Virus record (IMG/VR): IMGVR_UViG_3300047678_000431
Coordinates: 21,174 to 85,173 of that record
Length of the DNA: 64,000 bases
Strand: one strand, 5' to 3'
Origin: a virus
Program-made: the position numbers and the translations under genes
Part shown: piece by piece, positions 52,611 through 60,540 of the stretch
Numbering within the stretch: position 1 is the first letter of the stretch
Layout of the letters: each line of letters begins with the position of its first letter
Notes under the pieces: model-generated
Database searches by the model: none
Seen by the model: the letters and a program-made list of their open reading frames with translations, nothing else
What the model was told of the DNA's origin: nothing

Positions 52611-52871
52611 ATGACGCATACGACCGACCTCAAACCGCGCTTATTGGCGCGGATTTCCGTCGTTATCGGACACGCCGATCCGGCAAACGACCCGCGTCCT
52701 GAGATGGATGCGCACATCCTTCCGATCGACATTGAAGCCGATTCGATCGACTCGCTTCGTATCCGCGCCGTCCGGTGCGTCGATCGAGCGATTAAAGCCG
52801 TCGGCGATCCGGGGGCCGGTGTCCTCGGCATTGCATATGATCCCCATGCCCGAGAAACGGAATCCGCTTGA
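52611..52871 (+). CDS. Hypothetical protein
   Basis: 86 residues, compact and acidic. Preceded by a 67-base gap with a nested GGGCGC/GCGCCC and GGCA/TGCC hairpin. Overlaps the next frame by a few bases. No family. Confidence 0.6.
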   Translation: MTHTTDLKPRLLARISVVIGHADPANDPRPEMDAHILPIDIEADSIDSLRIRAVRCVDRAIKAVGDPGAGVLGIAYDPHARETESA

Positions 52872-52873
52872 TC

Positions 52874-53287
52874 ATGCGTCAGCAGCGAACCTCGCATCTT
52901 CGGCGTCGCCCGATGCTTCCTACTCATCCCGACGTGACGGCCGCAATGCGTGTCGCCCTCGGCGAGGAATACGCGCAAATTCTCGACTGGGCCGTTCGCG
53001 CCGCCGTCGAAGAAATGCTCGCCGTACAACGCCGGTCGATCGTGCGTTTCCGGGGGTCGGTCCGATCAGACCTCGATCAAGATACCATCGGATCGCAAAC
53101 GTTCGCGAAATACCACCTTCGCGGGCAATACGCCGCATGTGACGGCATGATCGACGTGATCAACGGCATTGAAAGCCGAGACATCGTCCGATCGGTCGCG
53201 ATGCGCATGCAGGCCGTACGATTGCGCCGGGAAGCGCAAAATCTTCCGTGGGTCGCAACCTATCATCGTCCGAGTATCGCCGCATGA
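52874..53287 (+). CDS. Hypothetical protein
   Basis: 137 residues from ATG 52874 (a TTG at 52868 and an ATG at 52913 are alternatives). Helical, positively charged. Its stop overlaps the next ATG. Function unknown. Confidence 0.6.
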   Translation: MRQQRTSHLRRRPMLPTHPDVTAAMRVALGEEYAQILDWAVRAAVEEMLAVQRRSIVRFRGSVRSDLDQDTIGSQTFAKYHLRGQYAACDGMIDVINGIESRDIVRSVAMRMQAVRLRREAQNLPWVATYHRPSIAA

Positions 53288-53451
53288 TGGAATCGCTCAT
53301 GCCTCGGATGCATTGTCCCGATTGCGATCAGACATATCGCGCGACCAAGGAGCACGAACTGCGCACCTGCCGTCTCTGTGGCGGCCGCGACGTCGTCGAA
53401 ACGCAGGCCGTCAATGTGACGTCAACCGTGTCCGTGAGTCCAAACCCGTGA
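53284..53451 (+). CDS. Small zinc-ribbon protein
   Basis: 55 residues in an ATGA overlap. CPDCDQTY and CRLCGGRD form a classical two-knuckle zinc ribbon. The rest is a polar tail. Next gene starts in a GTGA overlap. Confidence 0.65.
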   Translation: MMESLMPRMHCPDCDQTYRATKEHELRTCRLCGGRDVVETQAVNVTSTVSVSPNP

Positions 53452-53669
53452 CGAGTTTCGGACCGGTGACGCTTTCCGTTGAATCCATCGACGGACTATC
53501 AAAGCTCACCATACGACGGGAATCGGGATCGACTCGGGTGCGTGTCGAGATTGCCCGAGAAGAGGTCGACGGATTACGTCGCCGGATCATCGAAGTCGTC
53601 GACGGCCTCGATATTGACCGGCGCTCGTTACTTGATTTCGCGCATTCGATCACGGATGGTTTGCTTTAG
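53448..53669 (+). CDS. Hypothetical beta/alpha protein
   Basis: 73 residues with GTG start in an overlap. Strands (FGPVTLSVES, STRVRVEIA) then a helix. Converges with a minus-strand gene over 4 bases. No family. Confidence 0.55.
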   Translation: MTSFGPVTLSVESIDGLSKLTIRRESGSTRVRVEIAREEVDGLRRRIIEVVDGLDIDRRSLLDFAHSITDGLL

Positions 53670-54079
53670 GCGTTTCTCGCTCCGAGAAATTCCAGCAGCG
53701 CGATTTCGATCGCAGTGCTTTTGGAAGATCCGATGCGCTCGGCCCATTCACAGATACGATCATGAACTTCCGGCGGAAGGGTGATGCTCGTCCGCACGCG
53801 CTTTTGTGCAAGAGGCGGACGACCGGTGGACACCGATATGCTGACGCCTTCGTGTAATGCATGCTCATACGCGCGATACGCCTGGCGCCATGCTCGGTTT
53901 TTGATCATGTCGTCATCGGCATGGTGTTGATAAAGATGTTCTTGAATGGCGCGAAAGGTTTTCGCCCGAACTTCGTGTCGGCATTTCTGATCGAGCCAAC
54001 CGACGAGTGTTGCGTACGTGATTCTCTGGGTCGGATGTTTAATCCATTGCACGAAATGCGGCGTGATGTTCTTGCGCAT
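53666..54079 (-). CDS. Ribbon-helix-helix protein with N-terminal extension
   Basis: 137 residues if started at ATG 54079; the longer frame uses a TTG lying inside a palindrome. C-terminal RHH: KRVRTSITLPPEVHDRICEW then SSKSTAIEIALLEFL. The N-terminal ~85 residues are helical and basic. Possible repressor. Palindromes directly upstream are candidate operators. Confidence 0.65.
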   Translation of the reverse strand: MRKNITPHFVQWIKHPTQRITYATLVGWLDQKCRHEVRAKTFRAIQEHLYQHHADDDMIKNRAWRQAYRAYEHALHEGVSISVSTGRPPLAQKRVRTSITLPPEVHDRICEWAERIGSSKSTAIEIALLEFLGARNA

Positions 54080-54087
54080 GATGTGGG

Positions 54088-54124
54088 GGAAAAGGCGCCT
54101 TTCGTCTTGGTACAAAAGGCGCCT
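54088..54124 (-). repeat. Paired GGCGCC palindromes between two minus-strand genes
   Basis: AAAGGCGCCTTT-type palindromes centred near 54095 and 54119, 11 bases apart. Each is self-complementary and they can also pair with each other. It can act as an intrinsic terminator for the upstream gene (54137-54532) or as an operator for the RHH gene. Confidence 0.55.
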
Positions 54125-54136
54125 TTTCGACGAACC

Positions 54137-54532
54137 TTATGAGTGCGGAAGTGATTCGGTAACCGTCTCAGTCGAGGTCTTTTCGGTTGCCGTGATGGTG
54201 TTCGGTGCGAGTGTCGCCGGTGGCGTCGAAGGCACGAGACTATTGAGTAAGTCACGCGCATGCACGATCGCGATGGCGATTTCGCTTGTGGCGAAGGCTT
54301 CGATCGGGGCTTGAAATCCGGTCGAAATCTCGTCGAATACCTTGAGCGCGGCGGTTGCCGTTTGCGGAATGTAATTTCGTGCAAACGAGACAATATCGGT
54401 TTCAACGGTCGGAACAATGCCGGTCGCCTGAGAGGCGATCAAATCCAGGATGTTCTGAAGATATTGTTTTGCGGCAAGGCGATCGGTAATCGCATCCTGC
54501 TCGACTTGGGCGATAGTTTTGTCAAACGACAT
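54137..54532 (-). CDS. Hypothetical helical protein
   Basis: 131 residues from the ATG 8 bases after GAGG. Helical first 100 residues with LDLIASQATGIVPTVETDI and a moderately hydrophobic EIAIAIVHARDLL stretch, then a Thr/Pro-rich tail. Not a clear transmembrane protein. Function unknown. Confidence 0.6.
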   Translation of the reverse strand: MSFDKTIAQVEQDAITDRLAAKQYLQNILDLIASQATGIVPTVETDIVSFARNYIPQTATAALKVFDEISTGFQAPIEAFATSEIAIAIVHARDLLNSLVPSTPPATLAPNTITATEKTSTETVTESLPHS

Positions 54533-54546
54533 AGAGAAAGCCTCAC

Positions 54547-54585
54547 AAAAAAGGGCGTTCCGTGCTGTGCGCACGGGATCACCCT
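54547..54585 (-). terminator. Terminator between two minus-strand genes
   Basis: On the minus strand a CCGTGC/GCACGG stem, extended by AGGGTG/CGCCCT pairs, is followed by six T residues. It lies between the 50-residue gene and the 131-residue gene. Confidence 0.65.
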
Positions 54586-54613
54586 GTTTGCATCGGCTGA
54601 CGTCTTGAAAACT

Positions 54614-54766
54614 TTACAATGCGAGGGTTGCAATTTCCGCTTTCACCCGCTCGATCGTATCCCACGCCTGGCGGTATTCCTCATCTGTCGGGTTGCATTC
54701 GGCTTTTGCGTAGGCGCTCATAAGTTCGTTTTCAAGTGCGCGTTTGCGGTCTTTTCCGTCTTGCAT
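54614..54766 (-). CDS. Small helical protein
   Basis: 50 residues with AAGGGG upstream of the ATG. Composition is normal for a real, charged helical protein (residues include DEEYRQAWDTIERVKAE). It is first in the minus-strand cluster and is divergent from the gene at 54886. Function unknown. Confidence 0.65.
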   Translation of the reverse strand: MQDGKDRKRALENELMSAYAKAECNPTDEEYRQAWDTIERVKAEIATLAL

Positions 54767-54885
54767 GATCGTACCCCTTGGAAAAAGGCGTTTGGTTAGC
54801 TGGTCCCCTTATTTTACCCGAACTGCCTAGAAGAGTCGACGCGGCGATGGTAAAGAATCACCGAGGCAACCCCTAAAGAGGGCAC

Positions 54886-55152
54886 ATGTCACACGATGCA
54901 CCGTACCCGACGAGTATCCTCACGACGGCCGTCATGCCCGAGTCGATTGTTCATGACGTCCTAGCTTCTCATGATGCCTCGTTCGAGGCCGCGCAAACGC
55001 ATTTCGAGCGATTGCTCGAAGCCTGCAACGGCGATCCGGCGCGTGCGCTTGGGATCTCGCTCATGGTTTCGGAATTACTCCTCACCATTTGCCACACGGT
55101 CGACCAGAAAAGCGAGGCGCCCGCTGAAGACAAGGAAATCCCCCGCACATGA
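54886..55152 (+). CDS. Hypothetical protein
   Basis: 88 residues with AAGAGGG upstream. Helical. First gene of the rightward cluster of small proteins. No family. Confidence 0.6.
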   Translation: MSHDAPYPTSILTTAVMPESIVHDVLASHDASFEAAQTHFERLLEACNGDPARALGISLMVSELLLTICHTVDQKSEAPAEDKEIPRT

Positions 55153-55162
55153 AACCTTCGCC

Positions 55163-55384
55163 ATGCTCGAGCCGCGAGATCTTTGCGCAAGTAATATTCG
55201 ATGCAAGGAATGCGGCAAGCGCCTCTATTTTGGCGCCTTCGCAAGCGCGCATCTCGAAACCGTCGTGATGTATGGTCAGAATCTTTTGACGCTCATGATG
55301 ACGACCCATATCATGAGTGGTCACATTGTCGGCACCGAGGAAGAACTCGAACGCTTCCACGTCCCGATACCGAGCCCGGTATGA
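55163..55384 (+). CDS. Small protein with CxxC pair
   Basis: 73 residues. NIRCKECGKRLYFGAF is a half zinc-ribbon. The later part has no second CxxC. Its stop overlaps the next ATG (ATGA). Confidence 0.55.
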   Translation: MLEPRDLCASNIRCKECGKRLYFGAFASAHLETVVMYGQNLLTLMMTTHIMSGHIVGTEEELERFHVPIPSPV

Positions 55385-55596
55385 ACGAGATGTCACAAGA
55401 CGCAAGGCTCGCGGAAGTGCGGCGATTGCGGGAAAACTTTCTGCAAACGAAGACTGACGTCGTTAAATATATCGACGAATATACCGAACGAAAGATACGT
55501 GAGTTACAAGATCATTGCCCACATGGCGATTGGTTCGAGATTTCGCATGACCGATTTTGCAACGCATGCGGATACCGTGAATGCATCCTGGAATAA
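55381..55596 (+). CDS. CPH...CxxC family protein 1
   Basis: 71 residues. A long helix ends in LQDHCPHGDW, then CNACGYRE. Same plan as the genes at 55778, 56011 and 56304: a coiled-coil helix, then Cys-Pro-His and a CxxC pair, presumably one zinc site. Function unknown. Confidence 0.7.
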   Translation: MNEMSQDARLAEVRRLRENFLQTKTDVVKYIDEYTERKIRELQDHCPHGDWFEISHDRFCNACGYRECILE

Positions 55597-55787
55597 TCGA
55601 ATCGGCGGCGTTCTTTAACTTGCTCGCGACGTTGTATATCGGGATTCTCTTTCTCGCAAATACACTGCCGCGATCGAATAAGAAGACGATTCTCGTCTGG
55701 GGCGTGCGATTATGGGTCTTTCTCGTTTGTTCAGAGGTGTTCGTGTTTGTAGCGATGTCGATACGGTTTGCGCACTCGTGCCGGTAG
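55581..55787 (+). CDS. Two-pass small membrane protein
   Basis: 68 residues. Hydrophobic segments ~8-27 (AFFNLLATLYIGILFLANTL) and ~36-60. Overlaps the previous gene by 16 bases and the next by 10. Could be holin-like, but it is inside the CPH family array and away from the lysins. Confidence 0.6.
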   Translation: MHPGIIESAAFFNLLATLYIGILFLANTLPRSNKKTILVWGVRLWVFLVCSEVFVFVAMSIRFAHSCR

Positions 55788-56014
55788 ATTTCACGAAAGT
55801 CTTCAACGATGCCGCTGAGGCGCGCAAGGTGCGTGCGGATGAACTTGCCGCATATAATATGCTGATCGCTGAATCCGAAAAGCGATATAAAGAGAAGATG
55901 AAACGGCTTCAGGATTCATGCCCGCATGATTTTCAATCTCATGTCGGATATTCGAAAGAAGATGTCTGTCGCGCATGTGATTATGCAAAGCCGGAATCCG
56001 GTCGATACCGATGA
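55778..56014 (+). CDS. CPH...CxxC family protein 2
   Basis: 78 residues from GTG 55778, which overlaps the preceding membrane gene (an earlier in-frame ATG at 55712 is less likely). LQDSCPHDF then CRACDYAK. The helix before the motif is acidic/basic and long. Its stop overlaps the next ATG. Confidence 0.65.
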   Translation: MPVDFTKVFNDAAEARKVRADELAAYNMLIAESEKRYKEKMKRLQDSCPHDFQSHVGYSKEDVCRACDYAKPESGRYR

Positions 56015-56304
56015 CTATCGACATTGAGATTGCGCGGAAAATTCGCATCGAAGCCGACGAATCGCATGCGATGAATAAAGCGCGACTCATGGACGATCTT
56101 TCAATCGTGCAGCAACGATTCGCAGAGAACGATCGGCGATATGAATGCGTGTTGCAAAAGATTCGCCGCGAATGTCCGCACGATTTTCGCCTTCGAGAAG
56201 AGGCGCGACATGTACTCGGCGATGGTTTATCGGCCGTGTACGATCATTCGGTCGAGATCAAAAGATGCGCGATATGCAATTACACGGAGGAGCGAAAATT
56301 GTGA
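56011..56304 (+). CDS. CPH...CxxC family protein 3
   Basis: 97 residues in an ATGA overlap. IRRECPHDFRLREE, then CAICNYTEE. Longer spacing between the two halves of the metal site than in copy 2. Confidence 0.7.
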   Translation: MTIDIEIARKIRIEADESHAMNKARLMDDLSIVQQRFAENDRRYECVLQKIRRECPHDFRLREEARHVLGDGLSAVYDHSVEIKRCAICNYTEERKL

Positions 56305-56555
56305 TGACGCTCGAGGAAGTGAAAGATCGCGTTGCGATTGCGAATCGCCAACGGTGGGCGACGATTGACGAATGTCATCGGTTTTATCAAGTAACCCTTG
56401 CCGCATTTCAGCGGGAATGCCCTCACGAGTGGTCTGAATTCCAAGTTGATCATTGGACCGAAGATTTTCCCGGTGGAACGGCGACGCTTGGTAGTATGAG
56501 CCTGCGAAAATGCAATGTCTGCGAATTTCAAGAAAAGATCACGAATGAGAACTGA
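56304..56555 (+). CDS. CPH...CxxC family protein 4
   Basis: 83 residues from ATG 56304 (GTG 56301 possible) with GGAGGAG upstream. FQRECPHEWSEFQ, then CNVCEFQE. The last member of the array. Overlaps the exonuclease gene by 11 bases. Confidence 0.7.
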   Translation: MTLEEVKDRVAIANRQRWATIDECHRFYQVTLAAFQRECPHEWSEFQVDHWTEDFPGGTATLGSMSLRKCNVCEFQEKITNEN

Positions 56556-57126
56556 ACGGCATGTGTATGTCGGATTCGATCTCGAAACGACAGGCCTCGA
56601 TCCCCTGCGGCACGGCATATGTGAAATCGGCGCCGTCGCGACCTCTTCGCGGGGTGAGATTGTCGGACGATTCCGGGAAGATTGCAATCCCGGCCTCGAG
56701 TTCGGTATCGAGGTCGATCCGTCTGCCCTGGCGGTGAATAAGTTCACGCTCGATCGTATTGAAGATGCCCCGTATATCGGCAGTGTCCTCACGCGATTCT
56801 TCACGTTCTTGCACGATCTTCGTGATCAACCGGTCATCGTTTCGCAAAACTCGCCGTTCGATACGGGATTCATGCTCGCGGCTATGCGCCGGGAGCGTAT
56901 GGACATCGCCGAGATTGGCCGCCCCTTCCGGCGTGGCCTCGATACGATTTCGATCGCCTTCGCTACCCTAGGCGACGGCCTGCTCCATTCGCAATCTTCC
57001 CTCTCGAAGGTCATGGGATTTCCCCCGGACCCGCGCGCCCATACCGCAGAGGCCGACGCCGAGCGTTGCATCATGCTTTTTCATGCGTTGTCCGATATGA
57101 ACGAAAGACGGCGAAAAAAGATCTAA
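56545..57126 (+). CDS. DnaQ-like 3'-5' exonuclease
   Basis: 193 residues. DEDDh motifs: VGFDLETTGLDP (Exo I), SQNSPFDTGFM (Exo II), and HTAEADAERC (Exo III with His and Asp). A stand-alone exonuclease; no polymerase domain. May act in proofreading, repair or end processing. Confidence 0.85.
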   Translation: MRTERHVYVGFDLETTGLDPLRHGICEIGAVATSSRGEIVGRFREDCNPGLEFGIEVDPSALAVNKFTLDRIEDAPYIGSVLTRFFTFLHDLRDQPVIVSQNSPFDTGFMLAAMRRERMDIAEIGRPFRRGLDTISIAFATLGDGLLHSQSSLSKVMGFPPDPRAHTAEADAERCIMLFHALSDMNERRRKKI

Positions 57127-57151
57127 GATCTCGCACCTTGCCCGCATTGCG

Positions 57152-57187
57152 CCCGCGCCGTCACCGGCTTGCGGGTGTTTTGTTTTT
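57152..57187 (+). terminator. Terminator after exonuclease gene
   Basis: CCCGC/GCGGG with an inner GCCG/CGGC stem, followed by TGTTTTGTTTTT. Confidence 0.6.
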
Positions 57188-57198
57188 GGAGTGCTCGC

Positions 57199-57381
57199 AT
57201 GTTATCGACTACCCTGATGCTCGTCTTACACATCCTGAATCCGAATGCCCCACCGATCGCCGATATGGTCGCGGTCGAAATGGCCCGTTCCACTGAACTC
57301 GCCGTCTATATGAGCGAGCCGAGGAGTTTCACAGATGACCCCCGAGACGCCGAAGCCCCCAAAATCAACAAAGTCGCCTAA
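57199..57381 (+). CDS. Small protein with hydrophobic N-terminus
   Basis: 60 residues after GGAG. MLSTTLMLVLHIL at the start could be a short membrane segment. The rest is polar. Overlaps the small terminase gene by 47 bases. The evidence for expression is the ribosome-binding site only. Confidence 0.45.
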   Translation: MLSTTLMLVLHILNPNAPPIADMVAVEMARSTELAVYMSEPRSFTDDPRDAEAPKINKVA

Positions 57382-57988
57382 AACCGAAAAATCCGGCGAT
57401 TCTCCGCAACCTACGCGCGCGCGCACGCGCGAGGGTGAGAAGAATCAAGAACGCACGCACGCACGCACGCAAACACGCAAACAATCAATTCCCCCTGATG
57501 AGGATGCCGATCGACGAAAGTCGCTTTCCGGCCCGATTCCGCTCGACTCGCCGCTCAAAGAACCCTACATCGAAAAATCTTACGACATGTACGTCCGCAA
57601 GCAGATGAGCTTCTCGCGCATCGCCGAGGCGCTCGGTATCAACCGAGACACGGTGTCGGCGTATGTGAAGTTCGAGTCGACCCGTCGCAGTGAAGAAAAC
57701 GCCGCTATGCGCACGGCCAACATCGAGCGCAACCTCGAGTCGCTCGCGATCGTGGAGGAGACAAACATCTCCCGTATGTTCGCCGCCGACCGCCGGGGTG
57801 ACGAGGCGCGATACGTCCTCGAAGCGTGCAAGCAGCGGATGATGCTACTCGGCCTCGATGAGGGCGTCGTGATCAAGGATGAACGCAAACATGCAAACCC
57901 CTTCGAAGGACTCGGGAGAGACGAACTCGTCGCCATCCTCAAAAACGCCCCAACCGGCGGCGCATTCCACCGACCCGACTCACGATGA
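57335..57988 (+). CDS. Terminase small subunit candidate
   Basis: 217 residues. A Pro/Lys/Thr-rich N-terminus includes QERTHARTQT from TGCG element e. Residues ~80-115 contain a helix-turn-helix: MSFSRIAEALGINRDTVSAYVKF, as in small terminases that recognise the packaging site. Helical oligomerisation region after it. Directly overlaps the large subunit by 110 bases. Confidence 0.65.
   Translation: MTPETPKPPKSTKSPKTEKSGDSPQPTRARTREGEKNQERTHARTQTRKQSIPPDEDADRRKSLSGPIPLDSPLKEPYIEKSYDMYVRKQMSFSRIAEALGINRDTVSAYVKFESTRRSEENAAMRTANIERNLESLAIVEETNISRMFAADRRGDEARYVLEACKQRMMLLGLDEGVVIKDERKHANPFEGLGRDELVAILKNAPTGGAFHRPDSR
57446..57475 (+). repeat. TGCG-tract element e (30-base exact repeat)
   Basis: A run of ACGC units in coding frame of the small terminase gene. 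Identical over all 30 bases to the complement of 39149-39178 in the RHH gene, where it is also in the frame giving QERTHARTQT. Confidence 0.8.
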
Positions 57989-59594
57989 ATTTGAAACGGA
58001 TGATTCGGTAGTCGACAACTGGGATCGCGCGATTCCGGCGGCCGATCTCCCGGAAACCGGGCTCCCGGAAATCGGCGGCGATCCGGCCGAAGCGGACGAT
58101 CACCTGCTCGGCCTCTGGGAACAGGCGAAGAAAGTCCTCATCTATCAGCGGCCGGAAACCGACGACGAACTGCACGATTATATTCGGGTCTTTCTCGGTG
58201 TCGACATTCCACGCGTCGCCGTCTGCCCGGGTCATCAATCGAGCTTTCAGGCGATTTCCGACCTGTTTTTCATGCGGTATCCGCACGAGAATTTGCTTCT
58301 CATCGGCGGACGCGGCACCGGTAAGACGCTCGGGTTCGCCCTTGTCGAGCACCTGCTCATGTTCTTTGATAAGGACACGATCGCAAACGTCGGCGCGGTC
58401 GAGGCGCAGGCCCTCAAGTGCTATTCCTACATTCAGCGTATCAACCGTGACCCGCTTTTCGCCGAGCACGTGCAGAGTTCGATGCTCTCGAAAACCGTGT
58501 ATAAGAACGGCGGCGAGATCGAGATTCTCCCCGGCACGATGGCGCGCGTGAACTCGCCGCATCCCCGGCTTGCCTGCCTTGACGAGGTCGACCTCTTACC
58601 GTGGCCGATTCTGCAAGAGGCGCTCTCGATGCCGATCAGAACGAACGGCCGCCCCCCGCAAACCGTCTACACATCGAGCCTCAAAAAACGATACGGGCCG
58701 ATGGTCAAACTCCTTGAGGAATCGACCGAGCGCGCGATCCGCACGTACACCTTTTGCGTGTTTGAGGTCATCCAAACGTGCGAACCTGAGCGTCATCAAA
58801 ACGGTGAAGGTTGCTTCACGTGCCCGCTTGCGAAAGAATGCCTCGACTCGATTACGCACGCCGACGGTACGACGGAATATATGCCCGGACCCGGCAAGGC
58901 CGCACGCGCGAAAGGGTTCATGCCCGTCGACGACGTGATCAAACAATTCAAATCGCTCGACAAAGATACATGGGACTCGCAGTGGCGATGCAAGCAACCC
59001 TCGGCGAAAAACCTCGTGTATCCGACGTTCGATCCGAATATTCACGTCATCGACTACGAATGGCAACCGAACCTTCCCGTGTATGCCGGGTTCGACTTTG
59101 GGTTCACGAACGCGTCGGTCGCGGTCTATGTGCAGCAGTTGCCGACCGATGAATTCGTCGTCTTCGCCGAGGACTTTGCGACCTTGCGCGACGCCGTGCA
59201 GTTTGCGGAATCGGTCAAGTCGGAACCCTGGTTCTCGACGACCCTGAATCGACAGGGTGATCCGGCGGCCGCCGACGCGCGCGCAACCTTCAACCGGCTC
59301 GGCATTGCGATCGCGGCCGCGAACAACTCGAAGGACGTTTCGCGTGACGATTCCGGCATCTCAAAAATCCGCTGGCTTCTTGCTCCACCGGGAAGCGTGC
59401 GGCCGCTTTTATATATCTCGCGGAAGTGTGTGAACCTCATCCGCGAGATCAAGAGTTATCACTTCGCGGAATTAAGTGCGACGGCCGATAAGAACAGTAG
59501 AGAAGATCCGGCAAAGGTCGACGACCATGCGCTCGACGCCCTGCGGTATATCATCTCGAAACTCGTCAAGCACAAAGAGCCGAGGAGAGATTAG
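57879..59594 (+). CDS. Terminase large subunit
   Basis: 571 residues (Met5 also possible as start). ATPase: Walker A GGRGTGKT (~142-149), Walker B LACLDEVDLL (~233). Nuclease: AGFDFGFTNASV (first Asp), and VDDHALDALRYI near the end. A four-cysteine insertion, C-x10-C-x2-C-x5-C (CEP...CFTC...EC, ~301-324), may bind zinc and is not usual in terminases. It cuts and pumps DNA into the prohead. It lies ~46 kb from the portal gene in this linear window. Confidence 0.9.
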   Translation: MNANMQTPSKDSGETNSSPSSKTPQPAAHSTDPTHDEFETDDSVVDNWDRAIPAADLPETGLPEIGGDPAEADDHLLGLWEQAKKVLIYQRPETDDELHDYIRVFLGVDIPRVAVCPGHQSSFQAISDLFFMRYPHENLLLIGGRGTGKTLGFALVEHLLMFFDKDTIANVGAVEAQALKCYSYIQRINRDPLFAEHVQSSMLSKTVYKNGGEIEILPGTMARVNSPHPRLACLDEVDLLPWPILQEALSMPIRTNGRPPQTVYTSSLKKRYGPMVKLLEESTERAIRTYTFCVFEVIQTCEPERHQNGEGCFTCPLAKECLDSITHADGTTEYMPGPGKAARAKGFMPVDDVIKQFKSLDKDTWDSQWRCKQPSAKNLVYPTFDPNIHVIDYEWQPNLPVYAGFDFGFTNASVAVYVQQLPTDEFVVFAEDFATLRDAVQFAESVKSEPWFSTTLNRQGDPAAADARATFNRLGIAIAAANNSKDVSRDDSGISKIRWLLAPPGSVRPLLYISRKCVNLIREIKSYHFAELSATADKNSREDPAKVDDHALDALRYIISKLVKHKEPRRD

Positions 59595-59598
59595 CGAT

Positions 59599-59922
59599 AT
59601 GGGGTCACGTAGGCGATACGTTTCCGGCACCAAGGCGATCGCCTACACGCGCGAGCCGTTTTGTTTTGCTGCCGCTCATCCGGTCGTCTTTCTTCGGTCG
59701 ATTCGAACGTTCGATTCCTTTGCGATCTTCGATCCCTCTGGAAATGACATCGTCAGTACTTTTGACGTCGACCCTAGGTTGTACCGCACCGAGAAAAAAT
59801 CGGTCGAGCGCCTAGCACTGGAATGCTTGCGGGAACTGGGCGTATTGCCCGAGGCGCTCCCCGATATGAAGATTCGAGCCGTTTACATGGGCATGCAAAC
59901 GCATCGCCTTCGTCAGATGTAG
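59599..59922 (+). CDS. Hypothetical protein
   Basis: 107 residues, five bases after the terminase stop with GAGGAGA upstream. Basic N-terminus, then strands and a helix (SVERLALECLRELG). No family. Confidence 0.55.
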   Translation: MGSRRRYVSGTKAIAYTREPFCFAAAHPVVFLRSIRTFDSFAIFDPSGNDIVSTFDVDPRLYRTEKKSVERLALECLRELGVLPEALPDMKIRAVYMGMQTHRLRQM

Positions 59923-59989
59923 GAAACGACGTCGACACATGCTTCCGGCATGATATGGATTCCATCTCTTTCTTGCCGAGGTATATACT

Positions 59990-60262
59990 ATGCGACCACG
60001 CCGATCATATCGACGCCGTCTCAACTTGCCACGTCTGCGACGCCGTTTCGTTTGCATGTGCAGCGATCAACCGCCGGAGGAGAAGGTCGTCGAGTTGATT
60101 GGCGGTCCGGCCGACGGCACGTATGCGCAATTCGACGGCGAAGGCATTATCGTGAAAGACATTTGCGAGAAGCCGCATCTCTATGTTTACGATAAGGCGA
60201 CGATACATGAGCCCCTGGTTCGCGCGATCTATCGCGGCCCGTATGAATATGCACCCGAATAA
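59990..60262 (+). CDS. GGPxDG-family protein 3
   Basis: 90 residues from ATG 59990 (GAGG upstream) or about 68 from ATG 60056. A very basic N-terminus of RRxRR type if the first start is right. VVELIGGPADGTYAQFD is the clearest form of the family motif, with a YRGPYEYAPE end. Confidence 0.6.
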   Translation: MRPRRSYRRRLNLPRLRRRFVCMCSDQPPEEKVVELIGGPADGTYAQFDGEGIIVKDICEKPHLYVYDKATIHEPLVRAIYRGPYEYAPE

Positions 60263-60293
60263 CTCATCCGCTACACAGAGGACACCCCCCGAA

Positions 60294-60536
60294 ATGATGG
60301 CGACAATACCCGACATAAGACCAAACGGATTCTCGAAATTCGATGCAATCGAACTCGTCGGCGGCATCGGTGACGGACATCGCGACACGATCGACATCGT
60401 GCATACGGATCATTACTATTTCAACCCAAACAATATTGACCCCGTTCTGTACGAAGTGACCGAAGAACTCGCCGCCGATGGATCGTTTATCGCTCGGCCG
60501 TGCGCGTGCTCGATCGTTTCGATTCAGCCCGGCTAA
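60294..60536 (+). CDS. GGPxDG-family protein 4
   Basis: 80 residues from ATG 60294 (GAGGAC upstream; ATG 60243 is the alternative). DAIELVGGIGDGHRDTI is a variant motif with Ile instead of Pro. Adjacent to copy 3. Confidence 0.6.
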   Translation: MMATIPDIRPNGFSKFDAIELVGGIGDGHRDTIDIVHTDHYYFNPNNIDPVLYEVTEELAADGSFIARPCACSIVSIQPG

Positions 60537-60540
60537 TCGC

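Noticed and set aside
54439-54633. 64-residue minus-strand ORF
   Set aside because: Runs through the terminator hairpin between two better supported minus-strand genes.
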